DNA of 50,796 bases, from contig DLAJ01000028.1 in NCBI GenBank assembly GCA_002493905.1, positions 1 to 50,796 on the forward strand, read 5' to 3'. The position numbers and the translations under genes are program-made. The notes under the pieces are model-generated. The model had not been told where the DNA came from. It ran no database searches and saw only the letters and a program-made list of their open reading frames with translations. This document shows positions 32,838 to 40,997 of this stretch, in pieces. How positions within the stretch are numbered: the stretch's first letter is position 1; each line of letters starts with the position of its first letter. This DNA is from Lachnospiraceae bacterium UBA7050 (GTDB lineage Bacteria; Bacillota; Clostridia; Lachnospirales; Lachnospiraceae).

Positions 32838-33464
32838 ATGCGTAAATTTTATCTGCTATTTGCGGCACTGGTGCTTCTGATTTTAGATGTCCGGATTCCG
32901 GTGATTGAATATCCGGTATTTGAAGCGTTTCACACGGAAGCGCCGGTGACGGTTTCCTTAGTGATCGACCATGTTGTCGGACACCGGATGCGGATCGACC
33001 TGTTTTCCGACCTGATCGGGTATCTGCTGCTTTTAGTATCTACGGCATGGATCGCGGCGGAGGATCAGCGCTTTCGCAAATGCTTTATATGGGGTGCGGC
33101 ATCTGCTGCAATGTTTGTATACTGGCAGGTTATGCCGTTTTTCTTAAACGGTCCGCTGCGGTTCCGCGCGGGATATGTGCTCTATTTTGTGACGGCGGTT
33201 ATCAAGATCGTTGCAGTCTTTATTGCAATGTATACCGTATCGGGCAGACTGGAGAACACGTCTAATCACAGCTATAATAATATCACTGTCATTATTATGA
33301 TGGTGTCTGCGGCGAGTGCGGTCGTTTCAGCGCTGATGTGGTTTTTTGATCTGACTGTGATTGCATATGTGTACAGTGCCGTACAGCTTGCGACGTTCGG
33401 CGTTGTTGTATGGCGGATCTGGAATGACAGAAATTTGCTGATGGAAGGAGTACGGCATGCATAG
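32838..33464 (+). CDS. Multi-pass membrane protein of unknown function
   Basis: The 208-residue protein has about six hydrophobic segments, the first being a possible signal anchor (FYLLFAALVLLILDV). I do not recognise a family. Its end overlaps the start of the glycerol-1-phosphate dehydrogenase gene by eight bases, so the two are probably translated together, which hints at a lipid-related role; that is inference only. The ribosome binding site is weak (GAGAG). Translation might begin at TTG 32823. Confidence 0.6.
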   Translation: MRKFYLLFAALVLLILDVRIPVIEYPVFEAFHTEAPVTVSLVIDHVVGHRMRIDLFSDLIGYLLLLVSTAWIAAEDQRFRKCFIWGAASAAMFVYWQVMPFFLNGPLRFRAGYVLYFVTAVIKIVAVFIAMYTVSGRLENTSNHSYNNITVIIMMVSAASAVVSALMWFFDLTVIAYVYSAVQLATFGVVVWRIWNDRNLLMEGVRHA

Positions 33465-34518
33465 CTTTCGATTACCCTATTGCCTGATCGTGGAAGACGG
33501 GGCGTTTTTACACATGGACCGGCTGCTGCCGGCATGTGTAGCAGAGATACAGAAGAAAAAGATATTATTTGTAACCGAACAGTTCTTAAAAGACCTGTTT
33601 AAGGATACGATTGCGGAAGTACAAAAAGATTTACAGCATTGTGATCTCTATCTGGTCGAGGATGCGTCTTTTGATATCGCGGTTGCGCTTGCAAAATATA
33701 TCAGCGTCAAAGATTATGATGTCTGTATCGGGTTTGGCGGCGGGAAGGTGCTTGACGTGGCAAAATACGCTTCGTTCGTGGCAAAGGTCCCATATATCTG
33801 CCTGCCGACGACGTTGAGCAACGACTCTCTTGCATCCCCATTCTCCGTGATGGCGACGGATGGCCACAACAGAAAGACATTTGGATGTAAAATTCCGACC
33901 GGTATCATTGTGGATACCGAGATTATCCGTGCCGCGCCGGAAAGCCAGCTAAAAGCGGGAATCGGTGATACGATCAGTAAATATACCGCATTGCAGGACT
34001 GGAAGCTTGATGCGGCCAAAAAAGGGACGAGGGTCGATGACTTTGCCTATATGATCTCTGAGATGGCATACAATACAGTCGCATACTGCGAGGAGCGTTC
34101 CTTAAAAAGCAAGAGCTTCATTCATATTCTGACGGAGGCGCTCGTATTCGGCGGACTCGCGATGGAGATTGCGGGAAGCTCCCGTCCGTGCAGCGGTTCG
34201 GAGCATTTATTCTGCCATGCACTGGAGGAGTTTTATCCTGAAGTCAGGATATCACATGGGATGGCAGTTGCAATGGGAAGCATCGGTGCGGGCATTTTCC
34301 AAGAGCGTGACGTGGCAAAGCTCTACCGGTTATGCGCGCTGTATGGACTGGATATCAAGCCTTCCAGCTATGGCATTACAAAGGAGATTTTTACGGATGC
34401 ATGGCAGCGGGCACAGTCCACGAGAAAAGACCGGTATACGATCCTGAGTCAGACAGATTTAAGCGCAGAGCGGCTTGGCTGTGTGTACGAGAATATGGAG
34501 AATCAGCCGGTGTTCTGA
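33457..34518 (+). CDS. sn-glycerol-1-phosphate dehydrogenase (EgsA/AraM-like)
   Basis: The 353-residue protein belongs to the iron-alcohol-dehydrogenase/glycerol dehydrogenase superfamily. GFGGGKVLDVAKY is the nucleotide-binding turn, and LPTTLSNDSLASPFSV, GDTISKYTALQDW, SGSEHLFCHALE and the ISHG histidine are the metal- and substrate-site motifs seen in G1P dehydrogenases. These reduce dihydroxyacetone phosphate to the archaeal-type enantiomer glycerol 1-phosphate; bacterial AraM makes it for unusual lipids. GGAAGGAG precedes the ATG. A related dehydrogenase with another substrate cannot be excluded. Confidence 0.83.
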   Translation: MHSFRLPYCLIVEDGAFLHMDRLLPACVAEIQKKKILFVTEQFLKDLFKDTIAEVQKDLQHCDLYLVEDASFDIAVALAKYISVKDYDVCIGFGGGKVLDVAKYASFVAKVPYICLPTTLSNDSLASPFSVMATDGHNRKTFGCKIPTGIIVDTEIIRAAPESQLKAGIGDTISKYTALQDWKLDAAKKGTRVDDFAYMISEMAYNTVAYCEERSLKSKSFIHILTEALVFGGLAMEIAGSSRPCSGSEHLFCHALEEFYPEVRISHGMAVAMGSIGAGIFQERDVAKLYRLCALYGLDIKPSSYGITKEIFTDAWQRAQSTRKDRYTILSQTDLSAERLGCVYENMENQPVF

Positions 34519-34604
34519 CGTGCTGTCGATCAGAAAGCTGCTGCAGTGGCACGATGTTCTTTTCAACCGATGCGTGTCATGATCATACAGACTATCATAT
34601 CTGC

Positions 34605-34638
34605 AAAAAGAGTTTCGCGCAAGCGGGGCTCTTTTTTT
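34605..34638 (+). terminator. Rho-independent terminator of the G1P dehydrogenase gene
   Basis: AAAAAGAGTTTCGC pairs with GCGGGGCTCTTTTT, using three G-U pairs, around a GCAA tetraloop and ends in seven T residues. Confidence 0.8.
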
Positions 34639-34709
34639 GTATAAATCCTATTGTGCAGGGCAAGATACAAAAGAAACAGTACATGATTTCGGACAGGAGG
34701 AAAATAGAC

Positions 34710-36245
34710 ATGTCATTACGGTTACGGATTACGGATGTGCACGCAAGAGAAATTCTGGATTCCAGAGGCAATCCGACAGTGGAGGCGGAGGTCATCGTGG
34801 AGACGGAGACAACGGGCAAAAAAACAATCGGCAGGGCGTCCGTGCCGTCCGGCGCGAGTACGGGACGCTTTGAAGCGGTCGAATTAAGAGACGGGGAGGA
34901 GCGTTATTTCGGACTCGGAACGAGAAAAGCGGTGAATAACGTCAATACAAAAATACGGGAGGCGCTGATCGGCTTAAATGCGCTTGACCAGCAGATGATC
35001 GATCAGGTGCTGATCGAACAGGACGGAACGGATAATAAAGGAAACCTTGGGGCAAATGCGACGCTGGGTGTGTCCATGGCCTGTGCGCGTGCCTGCGCGC
35101 TTGCGCTCGAACAGCCGCTTTACCGTTATCTTGGGGGTGTCAATACCAAGACGATGCCGGTTCCGATGATGAACATTCTGAACGGAGGAAAGCATGCGGA
35201 TAATACGGTGGACTTTCAGGAATTTATGATCATGCCGGTTAATGCGGTTTCTTTCACGGACGGACTCCGTATCTGTGCCGAGATTTATCACAATCTGAAG
35301 CAGCTCTGCAAAAAGAAAGGCTTGTCCACCGGAGTTGGCGACGAGGGAGGATTTGCGCCTTCCCTGAAGGATGCCGACGCTGTGCTTTCACTCATTATGG
35401 AAGCAGTGAAAGCGGCGGGCTACAATCCGGGCTCGGATATCCGCATTGCGCTTGATGTAGCGGCAAGCGAGCTGTATCAGGAGGACTCCGGGATGTATTA
35501 TTTTCCGGGGGAGACTGAGATTTTAAGGCAGGAAAGACAAAGAGACTGCACGGCGGCGATCCCGGAGGGCGCATATGAAGCCGGTGTGTACGGCTGTGGA
35601 GTGTCGGCGGATGCGGCATGCGGCTGCGGGACGGGCGCAGATGCAGCAGGCAGCGGTGGACAGACAGGAAAGAAATCGCCGGATACCTCAGCGGATGCGG
35701 CATGTAACTGCGGCGAGCCGGATACGAAGGAGTTTTGTGTGCTTCGGAGCACGGATGAAATGATCTCCATGTACGAGGCACTCTGCGATAAATACCCGAT
35801 CATCTCCATTGAAGACGGATTAAATGAGGATGACTGGGAGGGATGGAAGAAGCTGACTGAGCGCCTCGGAGGTAAAGTGCAGCTTGTCGGCGACGATCTG
35901 TTTGTTACAAATGTGAAACGTCTCGCAGCCGGAATCAAGCTTCATGTCGCAAATGCGATTCTGGTTAAGGTTAACCAGATTGGAACGGTGACAGAGGCGT
36001 TCGCAGCGATTGAGATGGCGCAGCGGAACGGTTATCGGGCAGTTATTTCCCACAGGTCGGGTGAAACGGAGGATGCGTTCATTGCGGACCTTGCCGTAGC
36101 GGTTAATGCCGGACAGATCAAAACGGGCGCGCCGTGCCGTACGGACCGTGTCAGCAAATATAATCAGCTTCTGCGGATTGAGGAGGAGCTGGGCAGCGTC
36201 AGCGAATACCGTAATCCATTCCTTAGCTTTGAGGATCAGGATTAA
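34710..36245 (+). CDS. eno: Enolase with a Cys-rich internal insertion
   Basis: Enolase dehydrates 2-phosphoglycerate to phosphoenolpyruvate. All core motifs are intact: ITDVHAREILDSRGNPTVE, SVPSGASTG, MNILNGGKHADN, GVGDEGGFAPSL, ISIEDGL, LVKVNQIGT and SHRSGETEDAFIADL. ATG 34710 follows ACAGGAGG. At 511 residues it is about 80 longer than normal. The excess is one block (about residues 269-346) between YYFPGE and STDEMI that is rich in Ala, Gly and Asp and contains seven cysteines (for example SADAACGCGTGADAAG and SADAACNCGEPD). The frame is uninterrupted, so this appears to be a real insertion. Confidence 0.95.
   Translation: MSLRLRITDVHAREILDSRGNPTVEAEVIVETETTGKKTIGRASVPSGASTGRFEAVELRDGEERYFGLGTRKAVNNVNTKIREALIGLNALDQQMIDQVLIEQDGTDNKGNLGANATLGVSMACARACALALEQPLYRYLGGVNTKTMPVPMMNILNGGKHADNTVDFQEFMIMPVNAVSFTDGLRICAEIYHNLKQLCKKKGLSTGVGDEGGFAPSLKDADAVLSLIMEAVKAAGYNPGSDIRIALDVAASELYQEDSGMYYFPGETEILRQERQRDCTAAIPEGAYEAGVYGCGVSADAACGCGTGADAAGSGGQTGKKSPDTSADAACNCGEPDTKEFCVLRSTDEMISMYEALCDKYPIISIEDGLNEDDWEGWKKLTERLGGKVQLVGDDLFVTNVKRLAAGIKLHVANAILVKVNQIGTVTEAFAAIEMAQRNGYRAVISHRSGETEDAFIADLAVAVNAGQIKTGAPCRTDRVSKYNQLLRIEEELGSVSEYRNPFLSFEDQD
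35607..35713 (+). repeat. In-frame direct repeat within the enolase insertion
   Basis: Positions 35607-35629 and 35691-35713 are the same 23 bases except for three changes, both encoding ADAAC-x-C. The offset of 84 bases keeps frame. A degenerate third relative (GGCGCAGATGCAGCAGG) lies between them, which suggests growth by duplication. Confidence 0.8.
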
Positions 36246-36255
36246 TTAAGATAGA

Positions 36256-36305
36256 AAAAAGATTTCAACAGAAACTTTTCCGATTCTGTTGGAATCTTTT
36301 TTTAT
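36256..36305 (+). terminator. Rho-independent terminator of eno
   Basis: AAAAAGATTTCAACAGAA pairs with TTCTGTTGGAATCTTTTT (18 bp, one G-U), with a 9-base loop and a T-run. In the rest of the gap up to 36550 I see only a short hairpin, ATTTCCA/TGGAAAT at 36418-36434. Confidence 0.9.
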
Positions 36306-36550
36306 GGAAATCTTAACTGCTGACATGGTAGAAGTGAGGAAATGATGGTTGATCTGCTATGTTTCCTCTCTGCGTAAGATCACGGACAGCCCAAAGCCTG
36401 TTTCGCAATTGATTACTATTTCCAATATGGAAATGCGCGTCAGGATGTGGTAGAATGTCGACAGGCACGCTGCCGAGCCGAGACGTAGGCGGAGTGCGCA
36501 TGGTAGAATGGGTGTTAGAAAATTACCATCATGCAGGGGGGTCGGTCTGG

Positions 36551-37867
36551 ATGGCGGATGCAGTCAAAAAGGAAGAAAAAGAAGCGCGTATATCGGCGCT
36601 TGCGAAGGACATTCTGAAGCTTTCAAGGGATCGTCTCCTGATGCATATGCGTTTTCTGGACGTGGCGCTTGCGGCATTTACACCGGAGGAAAAAGCGGGA
36701 GCGGACGGGGTTTCCTGCGATGGGAAGATACTGTATTATGACGCGCATTCTGTTATCCGCGCTTATCAAAAGGAGCCGCAGTCCGTGATGCGTATGCTGC
36801 TCCACATTTTATTCCATCTGCTTTTTTCACACGGATTTGGCTATGACAGGATAGAAGCGGAGTTGTGGAATTTAGCATGTGATATGGCAGTGGAGCACGC
36901 GGTGATGGAGCTTGGACTGCCGGAGGCGGAATTAAGGTCGGACAGCAGGAAAAAAGAAGCGCTCTCCTATTTTGAGCGGCAGGGAGCAAAGCTGACCGCG
37001 GAAAAGCTGTACCGGCATCTGCAAAAAAATCCGATTGCGGTGGATGACTTCGAGGAGCTTTCAAGGCTTTTTTTCGTGGACCGGCATGATGCATGGGCCG
37101 GCAGGGGGGAACTTGCTATTTCTCTGGCAGACTGGAAGCGGATTGCCGAGCGTGCCAAAGCGGAATTACAGTCTTTTTCGCAGGGAAAGAGTACGCGTGC
37201 CGTTGAGGAAAACTTGGCGGAGGCGACGGCAGACAGAGTGGATTACCGTGCTTTTTTGCAGCGGTTTGTCGTATCAGGGGAGGAAGCGGAATTAAACGAT
37301 GAGGAATTTGATTATATTTCCTATACGTATGGGATCATGCATTATGGAAATATGCCGATCGTGGAGCCGCTCGAATACAGGGAGGTTCATAAGGTTCGTG
37401 ATTTTGTGATCGCGGTCGATACGTCGGCGTCGTGCCGGGGAGAGACCGTGCGCGCATTCTTAAAGCATACCTATTCGATCATGAGAACGAGCGCCTGCTT
37501 TTTTGATGAAATGCTGGTGCATATCATACAGTGTGATCATGAAGTGCAGAGCGATACCGTTATTCATAACCAGCAGGAATTGGAAGCTTTTATCGCAGAT
37601 GGGAAGCTGACCGGATTCGGCAGTACGGATTTCAGACCGGTGTTTACTTATGTGGACGGACTGATTGAGCGCGGAGAGATTGGCAGCCTGAAGGGGCTGA
37701 TTTATTTTACGGACGGGCAGGGTATTTATCCAGAGAAGGCGCCTGCTTATGAGACGGTGTTTGCGTTCCTGAATGAAAACGAGCTGCCGTTTACTGCGCC
37801 GCCGTGGGCGGTCCGTATCTGTATTGACGAGGATATGCTGACTGTGCCGGATGGCGGACGGAAATGA
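36551..37867 (+). CDS. VWA-like domain protein with metallopeptidase-like N-terminus (DUF2201 type)
   Basis: The 438-residue cytosolic protein has an N-terminal region with LLHILFHLLFSHGFG, resembling the HExxH-like helix of the DUF2201 putative metallopeptidase group but with Phe in place of the catalytic Glu. A C-terminal VWA-like domain has a MIDAS motif, FVIAVDTSASCRGETVRAFL, and later STDFRPVF and YFTDGQG. Such proteins pair with MoxR-type AAA+ ATPases, and one follows directly. I chose ATG 36551, nine bases after AGGGGGG; the frame is open upstream to 36455. The cellular target is unknown. Confidence 0.82.
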   Translation: MADAVKKEEKEARISALAKDILKLSRDRLLMHMRFLDVALAAFTPEEKAGADGVSCDGKILYYDAHSVIRAYQKEPQSVMRMLLHILFHLLFSHGFGYDRIEAELWNLACDMAVEHAVMELGLPEAELRSDSRKKEALSYFERQGAKLTAEKLYRHLQKNPIAVDDFEELSRLFFVDRHDAWAGRGELAISLADWKRIAERAKAELQSFSQGKSTRAVEENLAEATADRVDYRAFLQRFVVSGEEAELNDEEFDYISYTYGIMHYGNMPIVEPLEYREVHKVRDFVIAVDTSASCRGETVRAFLKHTYSIMRTSACFFDEMLVHIIQCDHEVQSDTVIHNQQELEAFIADGKLTGFGSTDFRPVFTYVDGLIERGEIGSLKGLIYFTDGQGIYPEKAPAYETVFAFLNENELPFTAPPWAVRICIDEDMLTVPDGGRK

Positions 37868-37972
37868 GAAACGCAGGCATTTAGGGAACGCAGGTTCCGG
37901 CAGTGTCTGCTAAAAAGGTCTGGGTGGAAGAATGATAACAGTGATGTCATATCACAGGGAGAGGAATGCGCA

Positions 37973-39493
37973 ATGAATATCGGACAGGCAAAAAAGGATA
38001 TTAAAAATACGGTCAGATTATATTTGAAAAAGGATGAGTTCGGGGAATACCGCATACCGGTCGTCCGGCAGCGGCCGATCTTTTTGGTCGGTGCGCCTGG
38101 CATTGGCAAAACGGCGATCATGGAACAGATCGCGCAGGAGCTTCAGATCGCGCTTGTATCATATTCCATGACGCATCATACAAGGCAGTCCGCGCTCGGG
38201 CTTCCGGCAATCTGCCGCCGTGAATACGAAGGAAAAGAATATGAGGTATCCGAATACACGATGAGCGAGATCATTGCGTCTGTTTATGAGGTCATGCGGG
38301 AGAGCGGATTAAAAGAGGGTATTCTGTTTTTGGATGAGATCAACTGCGTCTCAGAGACGCTCGCGCCGTCCATGCTGCAGTTTTTGCAATATAAAGTGTT
38401 CGGCGGGCACCGTGTCCCGGAGGGATGGGTGATCGTGACTGCCGGAAACCCAAAAGAATATAACCGCAGCGCGCGGGAGTTCGATGTGGTGACGCTGGAT
38501 CGTCTGAAAGTATTGAATGTGGAAGCGGACTATGAGGCGTGGAAAGCTTATGCGGATAAGGAGGGGCTGCACCGCGCCATACTGAATTATCTGGAGATCA
38601 AAGAGCAGGATTTTTATGTGATGGAAATGACGGCAAAGGGACGCTCGTATGTGACGGCGCGCGGCTGGGAAGATTTATCGCAGATGCTTTTACTATACGA
38701 GGAAGAGTCGCTGCCTGTCACGGAGGAGCTGATCGCACAGTATCTTGGACATGAGCGGGTCGTCCGGGAATTTATGGCGTATTATGATCTATACTGTAAG
38801 TATAAAAAGGACTATCATGTTGATGAGATCTTACAGGGAGAAGCGTCGGAAGAAATGTGTCAGAGGGCGGCTGGAGCACCGTTTGACGAGCGCATTTCCC
38901 TGCTTGGCATGCTGACGGACAGGATGGACGGCTTCATCAGGGACTGCATGGAGAAGACCGATTATCTGGAAAATCTGATGAAGGTATTAAAGAATGTGAA
39001 AAGGCAGATAGAAAGCATTTCTGTAGAAGAGGCGCTCTCAGTGCAGATTACGGCCAGGGAGCGGCTGATGGCATCCCTTTCATCGGCAAACGCGCTCTCT
39101 TCGGAGGATAAACGCCTGCATCAGCGCGTGCTGTTCTTTTTGCGGGAACAAAAAAGATGCCTGCTGCTTTCGGGGACTCCGGGGCAATGTGAAGCGGCGA
39201 AAGAGGAGGCGTTTGCGCAGATCAGGGAGGCGTTTGAAAAGGAGGCGTCGTGCGCGAAGCGGGAAACGGCCGGGACAAAGGAGAAGCTGCATCATCTATT
39301 TGGATTTGTGGAGCAGAGCTTTCGGGATGGGAACGAGCTGCTGCTGCTTGTCACCCATATGACTGTGACGCAGAGCTGCGCGGGATTTATTGCGCGTTTT
39401 GGATGTGAGGATTACGAACGGCACAGTGGGGAGCTGATGATCGGCGAGCGGCGCGAAGAACTCTTGAAAGAGATGGAAGCATTGGAAATATAG
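37973..39493 (+). CDS. MoxR-type AAA+ ATPase
   Basis: The 506-residue protein has Walker A FLVGAPGIGKTAIMEQ (about 38-53), Walker B GILFLDEINC (about 119-128) and sensor 1 in VIVTAGNPKEYNR, the pattern of MoxR/RavA ATPases. The C-terminal 200 residues are charged and helical and match no domain I know; a second nucleotide-site-like LLLSGTPGQCEAA occurs near residue 402, but it lacks the GKS/T. AGGGAGAGG precedes the ATG. With the VWA gene before it and the LRR gene behind it, it probably works as a chaperone-like remodelling unit. Confidence 0.85.
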   Translation: MNIGQAKKDIKNTVRLYLKKDEFGEYRIPVVRQRPIFLVGAPGIGKTAIMEQIAQELQIALVSYSMTHHTRQSALGLPAICRREYEGKEYEVSEYTMSEIIASVYEVMRESGLKEGILFLDEINCVSETLAPSMLQFLQYKVFGGHRVPEGWVIVTAGNPKEYNRSAREFDVVTLDRLKVLNVEADYEAWKAYADKEGLHRAILNYLEIKEQDFYVMEMTAKGRSYVTARGWEDLSQMLLLYEEESLPVTEELIAQYLGHERVVREFMAYYDLYCKYKKDYHVDEILQGEASEEMCQRAAGAPFDERISLLGMLTDRMDGFIRDCMEKTDYLENLMKVLKNVKRQIESISVEEALSVQITARERLMASLSSANALSSEDKRLHQRVLFFLREQKRCLLLSGTPGQCEAAKEEAFAQIREAFEKEASCAKRETAGTKEKLHHLFGFVEQSFRDGNELLLLVTHMTVTQSCAGFIARFGCEDYERHSGELMIGERREELLKEMEALEI

Positions 39494-39590
39494 AAATTCA
39501 CGGATATGTATATTCTGCACAACGATAACCGCTATCACAGGCGTTTTGCAAATGTCTGATGGATGAGAGGGGAAAGGAGCGCGGCACGGC

Positions 39591-40481
39591 ATGATTATGC
39601 GGGATACCGCCTTTTTCTATGAAGAGATAGAGGATGAGAAGGCGCAGCGTGTGCGCATTACGGGCGCGCAGTATGTGGGGGAAGTATTGGAGGTCCCGGC
39701 TTCTCTTGACGGGAAAACGGTTGCGGCAATTGGAAAAAAAGCGTTCTGGGGCTGTACGGGCGTGAAGGAGGCTTCCGTGCCGGAGTCTGTCGGTGAAATT
39801 GGGGATTGGGCATTCGCAAGCTGCAAAGAGCTGCGGAGAGTCAGCCTTCCGCAGAGGCAGATTCAGATCGGCAGGGGGGTATTCCGGGGGTGTGAACATC
39901 TGGAGTGCATCGAGCTTTGCGGCGCGTCTTCTCCGGACGGAACCGGACAGCTGTTAGCCGCAGGTGACAGGCTGCTGCAGAACCCTTATCTTTTGGACAT
40001 GGCCGCTGCCGGAACTGCGGAGTGGTATCAGAAATGGGACGCTTCCCTGCGAAAGCTGCTGCGGATGCCGGAGGATGAAGGATTTTCGAAAATGCTGTTA
40101 TGCGGCGAGGAGGACTATGGCAGCAGGGAAAACAATCTCGATCATTATTGTGCCGGACAGCGAAAGAAAAAAGCATCTGCCGTGCTGCTGCGTCTGCGTT
40201 ATGATGCTTTTTTAAGCACAGAGCTGCGCAGGGAGCTGACGGCTTTTCTGAAATCGCATACTATGGGCTGCGAGACTGCGGAAGCATGGGAGGCGCTTAC
40301 GGAAGAGCATGGCGACGACAGAAGCTATTATGACCTGTTTGAGGAGGCAGGCGGCATCCATGACAAAAACCGTGAGCAATGCATTGCGGCGCTCGGGGAT
40401 TCCCATACGGAGATGAAGGCGTATCTGCTTGGAAAAACGGTTATTAGGGGCGGGGATTTTTTTGATTCACTGTCGATTTAA
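39591..40481 (+). CDS. Leucine-rich repeat (BspA-type LRR_5) protein
   Basis: The 296-residue protein has an N-terminal BspA/LRR_5 array (about 18-115), with repeats such as VAAIGKKAFWGCTGVKEASV, then EIGDWAFASCKELRRVSLP and IGRGVFRGCEHLECIEL. The rest is helical and unknown. There is no signal peptide, so unlike most BspA proteins it should be cytosolic. It follows the VWA and MoxR genes and may be their substrate or adaptor. The start is ATG 39591 after GGGGAAAGG. Confidence 0.82.
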   Translation: MIMRDTAFFYEEIEDEKAQRVRITGAQYVGEVLEVPASLDGKTVAAIGKKAFWGCTGVKEASVPESVGEIGDWAFASCKELRRVSLPQRQIQIGRGVFRGCEHLECIELCGASSPDGTGQLLAAGDRLLQNPYLLDMAAAGTAEWYQKWDASLRKLLRMPEDEGFSKMLLCGEEDYGSRENNLDHYCAGQRKKKASAVLLRLRYDAFLSTELRRELTAFLKSHTMGCETAEAWEALTEEHGDDRSYYDLFEEAGGIHDKNREQCIAALGDSHTEMKAYLLGKTVIRGGDFFDSLSI

Positions 40482-40545
40482 TGCTTGCATTTCTTTTTTT
40501 GCTATGATATAGTTAGCAAGTATGGGTATATTAGGAGGGATAGGT

Positions 40546-40785
40546 ATGAGTCCGTTAAAAGTGGTTTTATATGTGATTTTGATTTTAGTGAGTGTAATTG
40601 TCACAGGATTGATATTGATGCAGGAAGGAAAGCAGCAGGGGCTTGGCGCGATCAGCGGTGCGGCGGAGACCTACTGGGGCAAAAACAAAGGACGCTCCAT
40701 GGAAGGGAAGCTTGTAAAGTGGACCGCGATACTGGTTGCGTTGATGATCGTTCTTTCCGCGGTACTGAATATCACAAGATTTTAG
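40546..40785 (+). CDS. secG: Preprotein translocase subunit SecG
   Basis: The 79-residue protein has two membrane helices (LKVVLYVILILVSVIVTGLI and WTAILVALMIVLSAVLNI) separated by the conserved MQEGKQQGLGAISGAAETYW. SecG is the small accessory subunit of the SecYEG channel. ATG 40546 follows AGGAGGG. It precedes rnr and smpB, an order common in Firmicutes. Confidence 0.93.
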   Translation: MSPLKVVLYVILILVSVIVTGLILMQEGKQQGLGAISGAAETYWGKNKGRSMEGKLVKWTAILVALMIVLSAVLNITRF

Positions 40786-40791
40786 CGACAA

Positions 40792-40822
40792 GGCACTCTG
40801 TTTTGCAGAGTGCCGTTTTTTT
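40792..40822 (+). terminator. Rho-independent terminator of secG
   Basis: GGCACTCTG and CAGAGTGCC form a perfect 9-bp stem with a TTTTG loop, followed by G and seven T residues. Confidence 0.92.
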
Positions 40823-40838
40823 GAGGGAATGCAAAGCT

Positions 40839-40985
40839 TGAAAGCAAACGTTCAAACTATTTATTTCCGCGAGCAATGAGTCAAAGTCCGAAGGACCTTG
40901 ACGAATGCCGCGAGGGTCAAATACCTCGCAGCTTGCCGCGGGGTGTTTGATTGATGCAGTATCACAGGCATAGCCTGTGACATGC
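40839..40985 (+). repeat. Intergenic structured repeat, copy 'C' (upstream of rnr)
   Basis: TTGAA/TTCAA forms a small first hairpin. Then CCGCGAGCAA pairs with TTGCCGCGG across one bulge and encloses two hairpins: GTCAAAGTCC/GGACCTTGAC and GCGAGG/CCTCGC. A last hairpin, CACAGGC/GCCTGTG, abuts the rnr ribosome binding site. Positions 40883-40906 match the element downstream of tpiA at 21 of 24 bases, and GAGTCARAG and CCTTGA recall tsa leader copy A. It fills the rnr leader. Confidence 0.5.
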
Positions 40986-40997
40986 AGGGGTATAAAC

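Noticed and set aside
34332..34709. N-terminal extension of enolase by 126 codons
   Set aside because: The extension overlaps the preceding gene and a terminator; AGGAGG lies right before ATG 34710, where the enolase N-terminus begins.
35516..35750. Frameshift or assembly artefact as the cause of extra enolase sequence
   Set aside because: The insert is a multiple of three, keeps one frame, and enolase similarity resumes exactly on both sides; a real insertion is more likely, though raw reads were not available.
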